A stretch of DNA of 64,000 nt, from NCBI GenBank assembly GCA_965198185.1, contig CBDAOU010000002.1:1984001-2048000 (forward strand), in the 5' to 3' direction. Position numbers and translations under genes: made by a program. The notes below the pieces were generated by a model. That model searched no databases. It was given only the letters and a program-made list of their open reading frames with translations, and was not told the DNA's origin. This document shows, piece after piece, positions 31,439 through 41,160 of the stretch (positions are counted from its first letter, which is position 1; every line of letters starts with the position of its first letter). Origin of the DNA: JAJECS01 sp965198185. GTDB taxonomy: Bacteria > Chloroflexota > UBA11872.

Positions 31439-32854
31439 CTATGCCTCCGGGTGCGGCGGCTGGGTGTGCGCCTTGGGCCAGTGCGCGTCAAAGGCCGCCG
31501 CGAAGCGGAGCACATCGGCATCGGCATGGCGGGCGCCGACGATCTGAAGCCCGACCGGCAGCCCGTCGCGCGTGACCCCCGCGGGTACGGTGGCTGCCGG
31601 CTGTCCGGTCATGTTGAAGGGGTAGACGTGGCGGAACCAGCGTTGGGCCCAGACGGTGGGGTCCGCGGGCCTGCCACCCGGTTCGTCGATCGGGAGTGGC
31701 GGCATCAAGAGCGTGGGCGTCACCAGGACGTCGTGCTGGGCGAACAGGTCGGTCATCTCTTCCCAGAGTCGGCGGCGCGCCGAGCCGGCGTTCATCATGG
31801 CCATGCCCGACACCGCCAGACCGGCTTCGGCGGCCGCGAGCAGGCTGGCCTCGCTCACGTCCCGCACCTCGTCCATCCGATGGCCCACCTGGGCGGCGAG
31901 GAGCGTGGTGAACAGATCGGCCCATTCACGCGTCGCGTCGCTGAGCATCGGCGGGACGGCGGCAATCTCGCATCCGGCCGCGCGAAAGGCATCGAGGGCG
32001 GCGGTACAGATATCCACCACCTCGGTGTCGACCTCATCGGCGCCCAGACGCGGCGCCCAGGCCACGCGGGCGCCGTGCGCGCCGGCGGCCGCCGCTTCGA
32101 GGTAGTCGGTCTCGTCGTGTGGCAGCGTGATCAGATCGGCTTCGTGCGGTCCCGCGATGATCGATAGCCCGAGCGCCATATCCGCTGCCGACCGCGCCAT
32201 GGGTCCCAGGTGCGAGACCGCGTCGCGGCCACCGACGATGGGCACGTATGGCACCCGGCCCAACGAGGGCTTGAGGCCCATCACGCCGCAACAGCTTGCC
32301 GGGATGCGGATGGACCCGCCGCCATCGGACCCGAGGGCCAGCGGCACGCAGCCGGCGGCCAGCGCAACGGCGGAGCCACTGCTCGACCCGCCGCAGGTGT
32401 GGGCGTGACTCCAGGGGTTGCGGGTGGTCGGCCCCATCGGGTTGTGGGCGAAGGCCAGGTGCCCGAACTCCGGCATCGCGGTCATGCCGACGACGATGGC
32501 GCCGGCCCGCTTGAGCCGCTCGACGGCCGGGGCGTCGCGCTCGCCCACGTCATCCGCGAACAGTCGCGATCCTCGGTGGAACGCCATCCCCCGCACCTGA
32601 ACCTGCACCTTGACGGCCACCGGGACCCCGTGCAGCGGTCCGAGCGCGTCGCCGCGGCCAACCGCGGCGTCGGCCGCGGCGGCCGCGGCCAGCGCCTGCT
32701 CCGGCGCAAGGTCCACAAACGCGTGCAGGCGGGCGTCCGTCGCTTCGATCCGGTCCAGGCTCGCCGTCACGGCGGCGTGTGCCGTCAGTTGGCCGCCGCG
32801 AATCCAGCGCGCAATGTCCACCGCGCGCGCGTAGGCGAGATCATCCGGTGACAT
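31439..32854 (-). CDS. Amidase-signature family hydrolase
   Basis: 471 residues from ATG at 32854, with GGAG nine bases upstream. The Ser-cisSer-Lys triad is visible: Lys in 'GVPVAVKVQVQ', cis-Ser in 'CGGSSSGSAVALAAG' and nucleophile Ser in 'LGSDGGGSIRIPAS'. The family includes GatA, fatty-acid amide hydrolases and urethane or aryl amidases. There is no GatB/GatC neighbour and the C-terminal half is not GatA-like, so a catabolic amidase is more likely than the tRNA amidotransferase subunit. The substrate is unknown. Confidence 0.85.
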   Translation of the reverse strand: MSPDDLAYARAVDIARWIRGGQLTAHAAVTASLDRIEATDARLHAFVDLAPEQALAAAAAADAAVGRGDALGPLHGVPVAVKVQVQVRGMAFHRGSRLFADDVGERDAPAVERLKRAGAIVVGMTAMPEFGHLAFAHNPMGPTTRNPWSHAHTCGGSSSGSAVALAAGCVPLALGSDGGGSIRIPASCCGVMGLKPSLGRVPYVPIVGGRDAVSHLGPMARSAADMALGLSIIAGPHEADLITLPHDETDYLEAAAAGAHGARVAWAPRLGADEVDTEVVDICTAALDAFRAAGCEIAAVPPMLSDATREWADLFTTLLAAQVGHRMDEVRDVSEASLLAAAEAGLAVSGMAMMNAGSARRRLWEEMTDLFAQHDVLVTPTLLMPPLPIDEPGGRPADPTVWAQRWFRHVYPFNMTGQPAATVPAGVTRDGLPVGLQIVGARHADADVLRFAAAFDAHWPKAHTQPPHPEA

Positions 32855-32960
32855 GCCGGCGGCTCCGCAAGATCGTTCGGCCAAGCGGACGCGAGTGTAG
32901 GAGCCGGCACACTGCGCCGCGAGCCGGGACGATATCCTCGCTCACGTTGCGTCAAGAGAT

Positions 32961-34571
32961 TTGCCGTCGCGTGTCTCGTGTCCACTCTCTAGCGGGCGGG
33001 CAACTATAAGTCGCAAGGGCGACGGGAAGCCTCGAGCGCGCTTGGCCAATGCGCGCGCGGCTCGCGACGCCGCGCGCGGCACGGTCCCGAGGCTGCAATC
33101 CTTACGGTGGCGCTTGGCGTGGACGGCGCTGCTGGCACTCGTTCTGACGTTTGCCTGGGCATGCGCCCCGTCGGATGTCACGAGACCGCCGGGCGTGACG
33201 CCTGTGGCGGTTGCGACGCCGATCGAGACCCCGCCGGCGGCTCCAACAACCCAACCGGCGGCCGAGACGCAACCACCAGCGAGCCCGCCGGTGGAAGCTT
33301 CACGTACTGCCGCGGCTGAACAGAAGCCCGCCACGGCGACGCCCACCGTGCCCGCGCCCACGGCTACGCCGACCCCGGCAATCACCCAACAGCCCACGTT
33401 ACAGGTGGCACCCGAACTCGCGGGGCTGCTGGCGGACATGGGCCCGAAGGTGGCCGCCTGGCGCGGACTCGAACCGTGGGATGTCCCAGCGTCGCTGATG
33501 ACGCCGGAAGAGTTCAAGGTGTGGCTAGCCGCCGAGTTCGAGGAGGAGTATCCGGCGGATGAGGTCGCGGCCGATCAACTGGAGTGGGAGCTTCTGGGTC
33601 TGATTCGGCCAGAGCAGAGCCTCTACGAACTGCAATTGGCGCTCTATGGCGAGCAAGTTGCGGGGTTCTACGACTCAGAGGCAGAGGAGATCGTCCTGAT
33701 CGGCGACCACGATGCAGCGGCCCCGATGCTCGTCGTGACGCTCGCGCACGAATACGTGCATGCGCTGCAGGACCGGGCGTTCGATCTGGACGCGATCGAG
33801 GACAGCGTCGAAGACAATCAAGATGCGTTGCTGGCATTGCGAGCGCTTGTCGAAGGCGACGCGACGTTGGCCGGCATGCAGTACGCCGAGCAGGCAGTGC
33901 GGCAAGGGGAACTCACCAGGCCGGAGTCGGTCGGACAGCCGCCCGACAACGCGCTCTCCAAGGTGCCGCCGGCTTTGCTGGAGACCTTGATCTTTCCCTA
34001 CGTGGAGGGCCTGGCGTACGTGGCGGCGCTGCTTCGCGACGGTTGGCAGGCGGTCGACGCCGCCTACACCAGATTGCCAGCGTCAACCGAGCAGGTATTG
34101 CATCCGGAGAAGTACGCCGCGAACGAGGCACCGCTGGATGTTGACCTGCCATCGATGATTGATCAACTGCCGCCGGGCTGGAGCGAGGTGCGGCGCGACG
34201 TCTTTGGTGAATTCATGGTCAGCGTGTTGCTCGGGGGCAGGAATTTCTCGGCATCGGCCACGAGCGCGGCTGCAGGGTGGGGTGGCGATGCCTATGCGCT
34301 CTATCGGAACGAGCATGGCCAGGGGCTATTGGCAATGAAGTTTCGGTGGGATACGGAGCGCGACCGCGACGAATTCTGGACGGCGATAGTCGACCACCTT
34401 GTTGGCGGCGGCCTGGGATCGGGCGTGTCGGAGGTGGATGCCACGACGGCGGCTTGGAGGGGAGACGGGCGCACGGCACACGCGCAGCTTCTGTCGGATT
34501 CCGTGCTGGTGATCATCGGACACGACGCCGCAGTGGTTCGTCTGGCCGCGAATTTCCTCTCGCGCGGCTAG
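32961..34571 (+). CDS. Lipoprotein-like putative zinc metallopeptidase
   Basis: Up to 536 residues; the TTG at 32961 is weak and TTG at 33042 is an alternative. A hydrophobic segment 'TALLALVLTFAWACAP' ends in a possible lipobox Cys. A long Pro/Thr/Ala-rich linker follows to about residue 145. The globular part has 'MLVVTLAHEYVHALQDRAFD', an HExxH zinc site, and a later 'LVEGDATLAGM' whose Glu could be the third ligand, as in gluzincins. The C-terminal third is alpha/beta with 'ALYRNEHGQGLLAMKFRW'. It is probably anchored on the outer face of the cytoplasmic membrane. Protease substrate unknown. Confidence 0.65.
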   Translation: MPSRVSCPLSSGRATISRKGDGKPRARLANARAARDAARGTVPRLQSLRWRLAWTALLALVLTFAWACAPSDVTRPPGVTPVAVATPIETPPAAPTTQPAAETQPPASPPVEASRTAAAEQKPATATPTVPAPTATPTPAITQQPTLQVAPELAGLLADMGPKVAAWRGLEPWDVPASLMTPEEFKVWLAAEFEEEYPADEVAADQLEWELLGLIRPEQSLYELQLALYGEQVAGFYDSEAEEIVLIGDHDAAAPMLVVTLAHEYVHALQDRAFDLDAIEDSVEDNQDALLALRALVEGDATLAGMQYAEQAVRQGELTRPESVGQPPDNALSKVPPALLETLIFPYVEGLAYVAALLRDGWQAVDAAYTRLPASTEQVLHPEKYAANEAPLDVDLPSMIDQLPPGWSEVRRDVFGEFMVSVLLGGRNFSASATSAAAGWGGDAYALYRNEHGQGLLAMKFRWDTERDRDEFWTAIVDHLVGGGLGSGVSEVDATTAAWRGDGRTAHAQLLSDSVLVIIGHDAAVVRLAANFLSRG

Positions 34572-34633
34572 GGGTCCGGGCATAGGGCCTCGCGCCAGGT
34601 GCACTGCAACGAGAAGCGGACAACCGCCTGCGG

Positions 34634-34665
34634 GTCGCCTCAGTCCCCATTCGCGATGAGGCGAC
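34634..34665 (+). terminator. Hairpin downstream of the metallopeptidase gene
   Basis: GTCGCCTCA and TGAGGCGAC form a perfect 9-bp stem around a 14-base loop, 62 bases after the stop codon. No T-run follows. Confidence 0.4.
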
Positions 34666-34721
34666 AACGCCGCCGCGAGCCGGGGATATGATTCCGGGGA
34701 TCACTGTTTCAGGAGTGCGGA

Positions 34722-35735
34722 ATGGACCCCGTCGAATCGCTGCGGCCGGACGCGCAGCCACCGCGCGCGCTGACCCCGGACGAACGGGCGATGGTCGACA
34801 ACGTCATGCGCCAGTGCCTGGCGGTGGCCGCCGATGACCGCGTCGTGATCGTCACCGATCCCCCAAAACTGTCCATCGGCGAGCTGTTCTACGCTGGCGC
34901 GCTACGGCATTCGCGCGAGGTGACGCTGCTGGTGATGCCCGTGGCCGAGCGTCACGGCAGCGAGCCGCCGCCGGCTGTTGCCGAGGCCATGCGCACGGCG
35001 GCGGTGTGCGTGCTGCCGACGTCAATGTCGCTCACCCACACGCGCGCCCGCACGGCGGCGACGGACGCGGGCGCCAGGGTGGCGAGCATGCCGTCGATCA
35101 CCTATGAGATGTCCCTGCGGACGTTGGCGGCGGACTATTCGGCGATCGCCCAAGCCTCCACTGAGCTGGCGGCCATCTTGAGCGCCGGCGTTGAGGTCAC
35201 GCTCACCTCGCCCGGCGGCTGCGACCTGACGTTCAGCGCGGCGGGACGGGACGCGCATGCCGACACCGGCCACTTCACGACGCCTGGCGACATGGGCAAC
35301 CTCCCGGCCGGAGAGGCGTTCATTGCTCCGGTGGAGGGCACCGCGACCGGAACCGTGGTCATCGACGCGGCCTCGATGATTGAGGAAGCCCCGCTCGGCC
35401 CGCCCATGCGCATTCGCGTGCAGGACGGGCTGGCCGTCGAAGTGGAAGGGTCTGGCGCCGTCCAACTGGAGGCGGTGTTTGCGGACTTGGGCGATGGTGC
35501 GCGCAACCTCGCGGAACTGGGCATCGGCACGAACCCCAATGCCCGGCTCAGCGGAAATATTTTGGAAGCCGAGAAAGTGGCGGGCACGGCGCACGTGGCG
35601 CTGGGCGCGAGCCTCCACATCGGCGGGACGGTTGACGTGCCGTTTCATCAGGACGGCGTGATCGCACGCCCGACCGTTCGCGTCGACGGCCGCGTGATCG
35701 TGCGGGATGGGAAGCGCGTGCCTCTCGCCCGATAG
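34722..35735 (+). CDS. M29-like aminopeptidase (AmpS/aminopeptidase T family)
   Basis: 337 residues from ATG with AGGAG six bases upstream. The opening 'VDNVMRQCLAVAADDRVVIV' and 'ELFYAGALR' resemble the N-terminal Rossmann-like half of thermophilic aminopeptidase proteins. The C-terminal half has 'NLPAGEAFIAPVEGTATGT', 'ELGIGTNPNARL' and 'EAEKVAGTAHVALG', with Glu, Asn and His residues that in M29 enzymes bind two metals, and a final 'HQDGVIARPTV'. It is likely an exopeptidase acting on small peptides, or the related leucyl-aminopeptidase-like hydrolase. No direct operon partner is evident. Confidence 0.7.
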   Translation: MDPVESLRPDAQPPRALTPDERAMVDNVMRQCLAVAADDRVVIVTDPPKLSIGELFYAGALRHSREVTLLVMPVAERHGSEPPPAVAEAMRTAAVCVLPTSMSLTHTRARTAATDAGARVASMPSITYEMSLRTLAADYSAIAQASTELAAILSAGVEVTLTSPGGCDLTFSAAGRDAHADTGHFTTPGDMGNLPAGEAFIAPVEGTATGTVVIDAASMIEEAPLGPPMRIRVQDGLAVEVEGSGAVQLEAVFADLGDGARNLAELGIGTNPNARLSGNILEAEKVAGTAHVALGASLHIGGTVDVPFHQDGVIARPTVRVDGRVIVRDGKRVPLAR

Positions 35736-35833
35736 GCACACGATCTCCAGCGGCCCCCTAGAATCGCGGGCCTGCCTTGCGAGGGCCGCCAGCCACGCCA
35801 CACAAAGCCAGCGCGCCGGTTGCGCGCGCCGCC

Positions 35834-36670
35834 ATGAGAGCCGTGGCCGTCACGGTGGTCCTCGGCGCATTCCTGGGAGCGTGCAACTTCCCGGGTGTGG
35901 CGGGCACGACGGCTCGCCCGCCGGCCACGGCCACGCCCGACCCGACCCCCACCTGGACGCCGATCCCGTTCGCCACGGCCACGCCGACGCCCACCCCGTC
36001 CGTGACGGTCACGCCATCCCCCGCACCGGCTCCGCCAGTGACGCCGGATGCCACGTCGACGCCTGAGGTGTCACCAGACGCGGCCGCGTCGCCAACAATC
36101 CCACCCACGCCGACGGGTCCGGTGCCACCCACCGACGCCGAGCTGCTGGCCCTGTTGCCGGGACCGGCGGACCTTCCGGACGACCCGGCGCTGACGGTCT
36201 TGCAGCCCGGCGCCGGAGACATCACGGCCGATTCGGTGGGTCTGGCCGACCAGTTCCTCGATCCGTTGGTGGTGCGGCGCGGGGAACCGTTCCTCCTGGC
36301 GCTGGTGCTGGTGGGACGCGCCGTCGAGACAGTGGATGCGCAGGTTGTGACGGACATCATTGAGCGGCCCGATACGTTCCTCGAGAGCCTGGCGCGGGGC
36401 CTCGTGGAAGGTCTGCAGTCAGTGGCGCGCGCGGCCGACGTCACGGAGCTTGAGCTGCTGCCGTCGCCGGGCATTGGGACCGCCTCGGGCGCGGCTCGCA
36501 CCCGGGTAGCGAGCGGCGGGGACATCTACGAGGCGCGTCTAACCGCGGCCGTGCGCGATGGGGTGGCCGGCATCGTGATCCAGATTGCGCAGATCGATGA
36601 CGCGGCGGAGCCACTCGACGCGATTCGCATCCTACGGCGGGTCGTGGAAACGGACCTCGTGCGTGGTTGA
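35834..36670 (+). CDS. Lipoprotein with Thr/Pro linker, function unknown
   Basis: 278 residues. ATG at 35834 gives a proper lipoprotein signal (VAVTVVLGAFLGACNF, lipobox LGAC); the upstream in-frame extension lacks signal features. Residues ~25-115 are a low-complexity Thr/Pro/Ala linker. The remaining ~160 residues form an alpha/beta domain with 'LADQFLDPLVVRRGEPFLLALVL' (part), 'VEGLQSVARAADVTEL' and 'AAVRDGVAGIVIQIAQID'. I recognise no family. The pattern is that of surface-displayed lipoproteins seen repeatedly in this window. Confidence 0.65.
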   Translation: MRAVAVTVVLGAFLGACNFPGVAGTTARPPATATPDPTPTWTPIPFATATPTPTPSVTVTPSPAPAPPVTPDATSTPEVSPDAAASPTIPPTPTGPVPPTDAELLALLPGPADLPDDPALTVLQPGAGDITADSVGLADQFLDPLVVRRGEPFLLALVLVGRAVETVDAQVVTDIIERPDTFLESLARGLVEGLQSVARAADVTELELLPSPGIGTASGAARTRVASGGDIYEARLTAAVRDGVAGIVIQIAQIDDAAEPLDAIRILRRVVETDLVRG

Positions 36671-36866
36671 GTCTCGGATCACTACACTGCGGCGAGGCAG
36701 TCGTCGTGACGCGACGCGCTGGCTGTTGGGCTTCCGGACGCCGCGTCACCGGTTGTAGAGACGGCAACAGTCGGATGCAGAGTGAAATGGCGCCAGGGCC
36801 GAGTGGCGGTGCCGTCGGACGGCGCTCCGGGCCTGCCGTGCGTTCGTCTCGATAGGCTGCCGGCGC

Positions 36867-37568
36867 GTGGATCGCAGTGCAGCCGAGCTGAATCCCCGGG
36901 TCCTGGCGGTTGACGACGACCCCGAGATCCTCAACATGCTGCGCCGCGGCCTGAGCATCGAGGGATTTGACGTTCGGGTCGCCTCAAATGGCACGCAGGC
37001 GCTTGAGGCCATCAATGCCGGGGCAGCCGACGTGGTGATCCTGGACGTGATGATGCCGGGACTCGACGGTTTCGACGTGCTTGAACACGTGCGGGCGAAG
37101 AATGACGTGCCGGTGCTGTTCCTGACGGCGCGGGACCGAGTGGCGGACCGTATACGCGGCCTCGACGCCGGCGCCGACGACTACCTGCCGAAGCCCTTCG
37201 CCTTTGGCGAGCTCGTGTCCCGCGTGCGCGCCCTCCTGCGCCGGCATGGTCCGGCCGACCGCCGGATGCTCACCTTCGATGGGGTCGAGATGGACGTTGC
37301 GGCGCGGCAGGTCACGGCGATGGGCGTGCCCGTAAGCTTGACCCAAACCGAGTTTGAGCTCTTGCGCGCGCTGATGGAACAACCGGGCCGGGTGCTGACT
37401 CGGGGAGAATTGCTGGATCGCATGTGGGGCTATCAACCCAGGGCCGTGTCCAACGTGGTGGACGTGTACGTCGGCTACCTCAGACGCAAGCTCGAAACGG
37501 ATGGCCGCCCGCGCCTGATTCACACGGTGCGGGGAGTCGGCTACGTGCTGCGAAAGGTGAGCGCATGA
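36867..37568 (+). CDS. OmpR/PhoB-family response regulator
   Basis: 233 residues from GTG. The receiver domain has the acidic pair in 'VLAVDDDPEIL', the phosphoacceptor Asp in 'DVVILDVMMPG', the Thr region 'LFLTARD' and the Lys in 'YLPKPFAFGEL'. A winged-helix DNA-binding domain follows ('LTQTEFELLRALMEQPGRVL', 'RAVSNVVDVYVGYLRRKLE'). It overlaps the sensor kinase gene by ATGA. A MprA/PrrA-like assignment is plausible. The 196-base gap upstream is non-coding and is the probable promoter. Confidence 0.92.
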   Translation: MDRSAAELNPRVLAVDDDPEILNMLRRGLSIEGFDVRVASNGTQALEAINAGAADVVILDVMMPGLDGFDVLEHVRAKNDVPVLFLTARDRVADRIRGLDAGADDYLPKPFAFGELVSRVRALLRRHGPADRRMLTFDGVEMDVAARQVTAMGVPVSLTQTEFELLRALMEQPGRVLTRGELLDRMWGYQPRAVSNVVDVYVGYLRRKLETDGRPRLIHTVRGVGYVLRKVSA

Positions 37569-39004
37569 GCATCCGACTCAAGCTGGCGCTGTGGTACGTG
37601 GGATTTGTGGTGGTCACGGTGCTCGGGTTTGGGCTGCTGCTGCACTTTCTCCTTGCGGCTCGGGTGCGGAGCGACGTGGACCTGGCGCTGCAAGGCCGTG
37701 CGGCGCACGTGCTGGAGCATTCCCAGGCCGGCCAGCCGCTTGCCGGCATCGAACTGTCGTCGCGCCTCCTGCCGGACCCGATTGCGACGACGCTGGCGCA
37801 ACCCGACATCTACCACCAATTCGTGAATCCGTCCGGCGTTCCCGAACTGACGTCGGCCAATCTGCAAGGGCGGCAGCTCCCGGTGACCACGGGCGTATAC
37901 ACCGTGCTGCGCACGTCGGACGAGCAGTTCGAGGACGTGCGCTTGGAGGGCGGCACCCGCCTGCGCGTCCTGGCTGTTCCAATCATGGGGGAGGGGCAGA
38001 TCGAGGGAGTACTGCAGGTGGCAAGCTCGGTCGACATCGCCGAGGGCGCGATTCTCCCGTTCCATGGCTATCTGCTCGGTGGGACAGCCGGGGTCGGCGC
38101 CGTGGCTCTGCTCTGCGGCTGGTACCTGACGCGCAAGTCCCTGAATCCGGTCAAGGTCCTGACCCGCACGGCGGAGGCGATCTATCGCGTGGGGGACCTC
38201 AGCCGACGGATCGAGGTCGGCAAGGGCCGGGACGAGATCAAGACGCTGGGCCGGACGTTCAACCGGATGCTCGACTCGATCGAGCAGCTGGTGACGTCGC
38301 AGCACCGGTTCCTCGCCGATGCGTCGCATGAGTTGAAGACGCCCCTGACGGTTATCCGCGGCAATGCCGAAATCCTGTGCCGGGGCGCATCATCCGGCGA
38401 TGATGGCGAGGCCGCCGACGCGATCCTGCGCGAAGCCACGCGAATGCAGCGGATCGTGGACGATCTCCTAGCAATCGCGGAGTTGGACGCCGCGACGGAA
38501 ATGCGGTTCGAGCTGGTCGAGGTGCGCGCCCTGGCAGAGCGAGCCGTGCACGACCTTGAACCGCTGGCGGGCAGCCGCAAGTTGCGGGTGCACGGGGACG
38601 GCGAGGTGCTGGTCTCGGGGGACGTCGACAGGCTCGAACGCGTGGTGCGAAACCTGGTGCAGAACGCCATTGCGGCGACGGAACCCGCGGGACGGATCGA
38701 GGTTGACGTGCGACGGCACAACGGCATGGCGCGCTTGGTGGTGGCGGACGACGGTCGCGGTATCGACCCGGAGCATGTGCCCCATATCTTCGACCGGTTC
38801 TATCGGGTGGACCCCTCGCGGTCGCGGGCGACCGGCGGTACCGGGCTGGGCCTGACGATCGTCAAGCGTGTGGCCGAAGCGCACGGCGGCAGCGTGGAAG
38901 CCGGCCACAGCGAGCTTGGCGGCGCGGCCTTCGAGGTGCACCTTCCCGCAGACGGCCACGCGAGCCCGGCGGACGACCACGCGAACGTGCGCTTCCACAT
39001 CTGA
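37565..39004 (+). CDS. Sensor histidine kinase (HAMP-HisKA-HATPase)
   Basis: 479 residues from ATG overlapping the regulator's TGA. TM1 (about 10-32) and TM2 (about 160-180, 'LLGGTAGVGAVALLCGWYLT') bracket a ~125-residue extracytoplasmic sensor region. HAMP follows, then the HisKA box 'FLADASHELKTPLTVIRGNA' with the phosphorylated His, and the ATPase domain with 'NLVQNAIAATEP' (N box), 'DDGRGID' (G1), 'FDRFYRVD' (F box) and 'TGGTGLGLTI' (G2). It is paired with the OmpR-type regulator just upstream. The signal sensed cannot be read from the sequence. Confidence 0.93.
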   Translation: MSIRLKLALWYVGFVVVTVLGFGLLLHFLLAARVRSDVDLALQGRAAHVLEHSQAGQPLAGIELSSRLLPDPIATTLAQPDIYHQFVNPSGVPELTSANLQGRQLPVTTGVYTVLRTSDEQFEDVRLEGGTRLRVLAVPIMGEGQIEGVLQVASSVDIAEGAILPFHGYLLGGTAGVGAVALLCGWYLTRKSLNPVKVLTRTAEAIYRVGDLSRRIEVGKGRDEIKTLGRTFNRMLDSIEQLVTSQHRFLADASHELKTPLTVIRGNAEILCRGASSGDDGEAADAILREATRMQRIVDDLLAIAELDAATEMRFELVEVRALAERAVHDLEPLAGSRKLRVHGDGEVLVSGDVDRLERVVRNLVQNAIAATEPAGRIEVDVRRHNGMARLVVADDGRGIDPEHVPHIFDRFYRVDPSRSRATGGTGLGLTIVKRVAEAHGGSVEAGHSELGGAAFEVHLPADGHASPADDHANVRFHI

Positions 39005-39126
39005 ACCGACGGCCCAGAACGGCGTGAATCTTCCTCACCCGATTCTCATGATTCGCTCCCGTTGGCGGCCTATGCTTCAACTGACGCGGCGGACGTCGCC
39101 CGTGCTAAACGGAGGAGTGATCGACA

Positions 39127-39798
39127 ATGACGTCGAACACTGACGGAGACCGGACCGTGGGCGCCAAGCTCATGGCTAATCTGCGCGCGGAAGGCGCGCA
39201 CCCGGCGGCCTATCGCGCCGGCGATCTCGTGATGGACCCAGCGGTGGACCGTCCGCGCGTTGGCATCGTGTGCGACGGCGCGATCACGGTCTGGCGGCTG
39301 AGTCCGAAGGGCAAGCAGCTTGCCGCTGCCTCGCTGCGGCAGGGGGATTGGTTCGAGAACCTCTTCCCGAGCGAGACCCACGAGCGCACCTTCATCGAGG
39401 CCGACGCGCCGGCCCACGTGGCCTGGCTCGAAGGAGCCGCCTTTCAGCGCGTGCTGCGAAAGCACCCAAGCTTTGGCGTCGAGCTCGTCCGATCGCAGGT
39501 TCGGCGATTGGCCGCGGTCGAGACGCGGGCGAGCCACACCGCGCTTGCCAGCGTGGCCGATTCGGTGGCGCTGGCCCTTCTGCAGATGGCCGAACGCGAG
39601 GGCACAACCGACCTGCAAGTGACGCACGAAGAGCTGGCCCAGCGTCTGGGCACGGTGCGCGAGAGCGTCAGCCTGGCCATCAGCACGCTGCGCCGGGCGG
39701 GCGCGCTGGCACCCGCACAGGGGCGCAAGCGGTTGATCTCCATTCTCAGCCTCTCGAAGCTCCAGCAGCTCCTGGGCTACTACCCCTCGGGCATGTAG
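39127..39798 (+). CDS. Crp/Fnr-family transcription regulator
   Basis: 223 residues from ATG, with GGAGG about ten bases upstream. An N-terminal cyclic-nucleotide-binding-like beta-barrel (about residues 20-130) is followed by a long dimer helix and a winged helix with 'VTHEELAQRLGTVRESVSLA' as the recognition motif. No Fnr-type Cys cluster is visible, so it is not an oxygen-sensing Fnr, and the residues that contact cAMP are not conserved. It lies 122 bases after the two-component pair and may be a separate unit. Confidence 0.85.
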   Translation: MTSNTDGDRTVGAKLMANLRAEGAHPAAYRAGDLVMDPAVDRPRVGIVCDGAITVWRLSPKGKQLAAASLRQGDWFENLFPSETHERTFIEADAPAHVAWLEGAAFQRVLRKHPSFGVELVRSQVRRLAAVETRASHTALASVADSVALALLQMAEREGTTDLQVTHEELAQRLGTVRESVSLAISTLRRAGALAPAQGRKRLISILSLSKLQQLLGYYPSGM

Positions 39799-39804
39799 CC
39801 CACA

Positions 39805-39829
39805 CCCGTGCGGCAGACTGCCGCACGGG
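39805..39829. terminator. First of two adjacent hairpins between convergent genes
   Basis: CCCGTGCGGCA and TGCCGCACGGG form a perfect 11-bp stem with a GAC loop, six bases after the Crp-like stop codon. Confidence 0.65.
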
Positions 39830-39835
39830 AGAATT

Positions 39836-39869
39836 CAGGCGCCCAGGCGGTTCGCTGCCTGGGCGCCTG
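39836..39869. terminator. Second hairpin between convergent genes
   Basis: CAGGCGCCCAGGC and GCCTGGGCGCCTG form a perfect 13-bp stem around GGTTCGCT. With the first hairpin it would serve as a bidirectional terminator for the Crp-like gene and the ArsA-like gene. Confidence 0.65.
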
Positions 39870-39936
39870 GCTCGTAATCGGCGGCGTCGCAGAAACGCAG
39901 GGGCCCGACTGCGCCCCGACGATCCGCGACGTCTCG

Positions 39937-41160
39937 CTAGGGCGGCGAGGCCACGTCCGACGGCGGTGCGGCCGACGCGCGCGGCGCGAACCTGATCCGC
40001 AGCTGGCCCTCCTCGAGCCGCGCCCGTTGATGCTCCATGCGGGCCAGGGCGCGGGGCAGGACGATGTTGCGGCGCGCCGCACCCATGCGCACCACCAGCT
40101 CGTCTCCGCGACGGATCAGCGCGGCGTCGCGGCGGTCGATGAAGGGCGCCGGAATCTGAAACTCAAATCCGCCGTCGATCTGGGCAATGTGGTAGGGCCG
40201 CTCGCGCACCAGCACCGCGGCCGGGTCCTGATCGCCATGCAGCTGGTCTCCCATTTCCCGCAGGCGGTCGAGCCCGACCACTTCCTCCGGAAATTGGGGA
40301 ACCTGGAGCACGGGCAGGGGGTCGAACATGGAGTGGATTTCGCGCATGTAGCGTTGCTGCATGCGGCGCCAGCTCGCGGCAAAGTCGCCCGTGGCCTCCG
40401 CCGGGACGAGGCGGTTCACCACCAGTGCATCGGTTATGTGGTCGTACAGCGTCAGGTAGGTGTAGCTGCGCTGAGCCTCGCGGATGACCATCTTCTCGGG
40501 ATTCACCACGATCCTGACCGTCGACTGGCCCGGACGGGTGAGCAACACCCGCAGTTTCTCCAACTCCTCCACCAGCTCGCCCATGGCGACGAAAACGGAA
40601 TCCTCGGGTAGCGGCAGATCGGTGACGCGCCGCGCCATCGGGCGAATCATGCGCGCGAGTTGGCGATTGATGGGCAGCAGCTTGTCCATCCACCAGCGAC
40701 CGACCTCGGGAAACGCCAGCAGGCGCAGTGTCTCGCCCGTGGGCGCGCAGTCCACGATCACGACGTCGAAGTCGCCGGACTCGACGTGGCGGGTGATCCA
40801 GAGCAGGTTGGCGAGCTCCTCCATGCCCGGGAGCACGGCGATTTCCTCGGCCAGGAGGTCGCTGACACCGCGCCAGGTCAGCAGCGCCTCGACCCAGGAT
40901 TGGACAGTGCCCCAATAGGTTTCGAGGTTGTAGTAGATGTCGCATTCCTGGGCCCAGAGTCGCTCGGTCACCTCGATCGGCTCGGGGCCAAGCGGCCGGT
41001 CCAGAGAGTCGCCCAGGCTGTGCGCCGCGTCGGTGCTGAGCACGATGGTGCGCGCGCCGCGCTCGGCGCAGCGCAGGGCAGCGGCGGCGGCGACGCTGGT
41101 CTTGCCCACGCCGCCCTTGCCGGTGTACAGGATGACGCGGGCGCTGTCAGCGGGTGGCAA
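39937..41160 (-). CDS. ArsA/GET3-like ATPase
   Basis: 407 residues from TTG at 41160, the start lying inside the end of selD (14-base overlap). Deviant Walker A 'GKGGVGKTSVAAA', switch I 'LSTDAAHSLGD' and switch II-like 'VVIVDCAPTGETLRLL' define the ArsA/GET3 family. A helical middle domain follows and the last ~80 residues ('GGFEFQIPAPF') look like the small Hsp20-like beta domain found at the end of many such proteins. There is a single ATPase half and no arsenite-binding Cys set, so a tail-anchored-protein or other client-handling role is as likely as arsenite efflux. Coupled expression with selD is notable. Confidence 0.8.
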   Translation of the reverse strand: MPPADSARVILYTGKGGVGKTSVAAAAALRCAERGARTIVLSTDAAHSLGDSLDRPLGPEPIEVTERLWAQECDIYYNLETYWGTVQSWVEALLTWRGVSDLLAEEIAVLPGMEELANLLWITRHVESGDFDVVIVDCAPTGETLRLLAFPEVGRWWMDKLLPINRQLARMIRPMARRVTDLPLPEDSVFVAMGELVEELEKLRVLLTRPGQSTVRIVVNPEKMVIREAQRSYTYLTLYDHITDALVVNRLVPAEATGDFAASWRRMQQRYMREIHSMFDPLPVLQVPQFPEEVVGLDRLREMGDQLHGDQDPAAVLVRERPYHIAQIDGGFEFQIPAPFIDRRDAALIRRGDELVVRMGAARRNIVLPRALARMEHQRARLEEGQLRIRFAPRASAAPPSDVASPP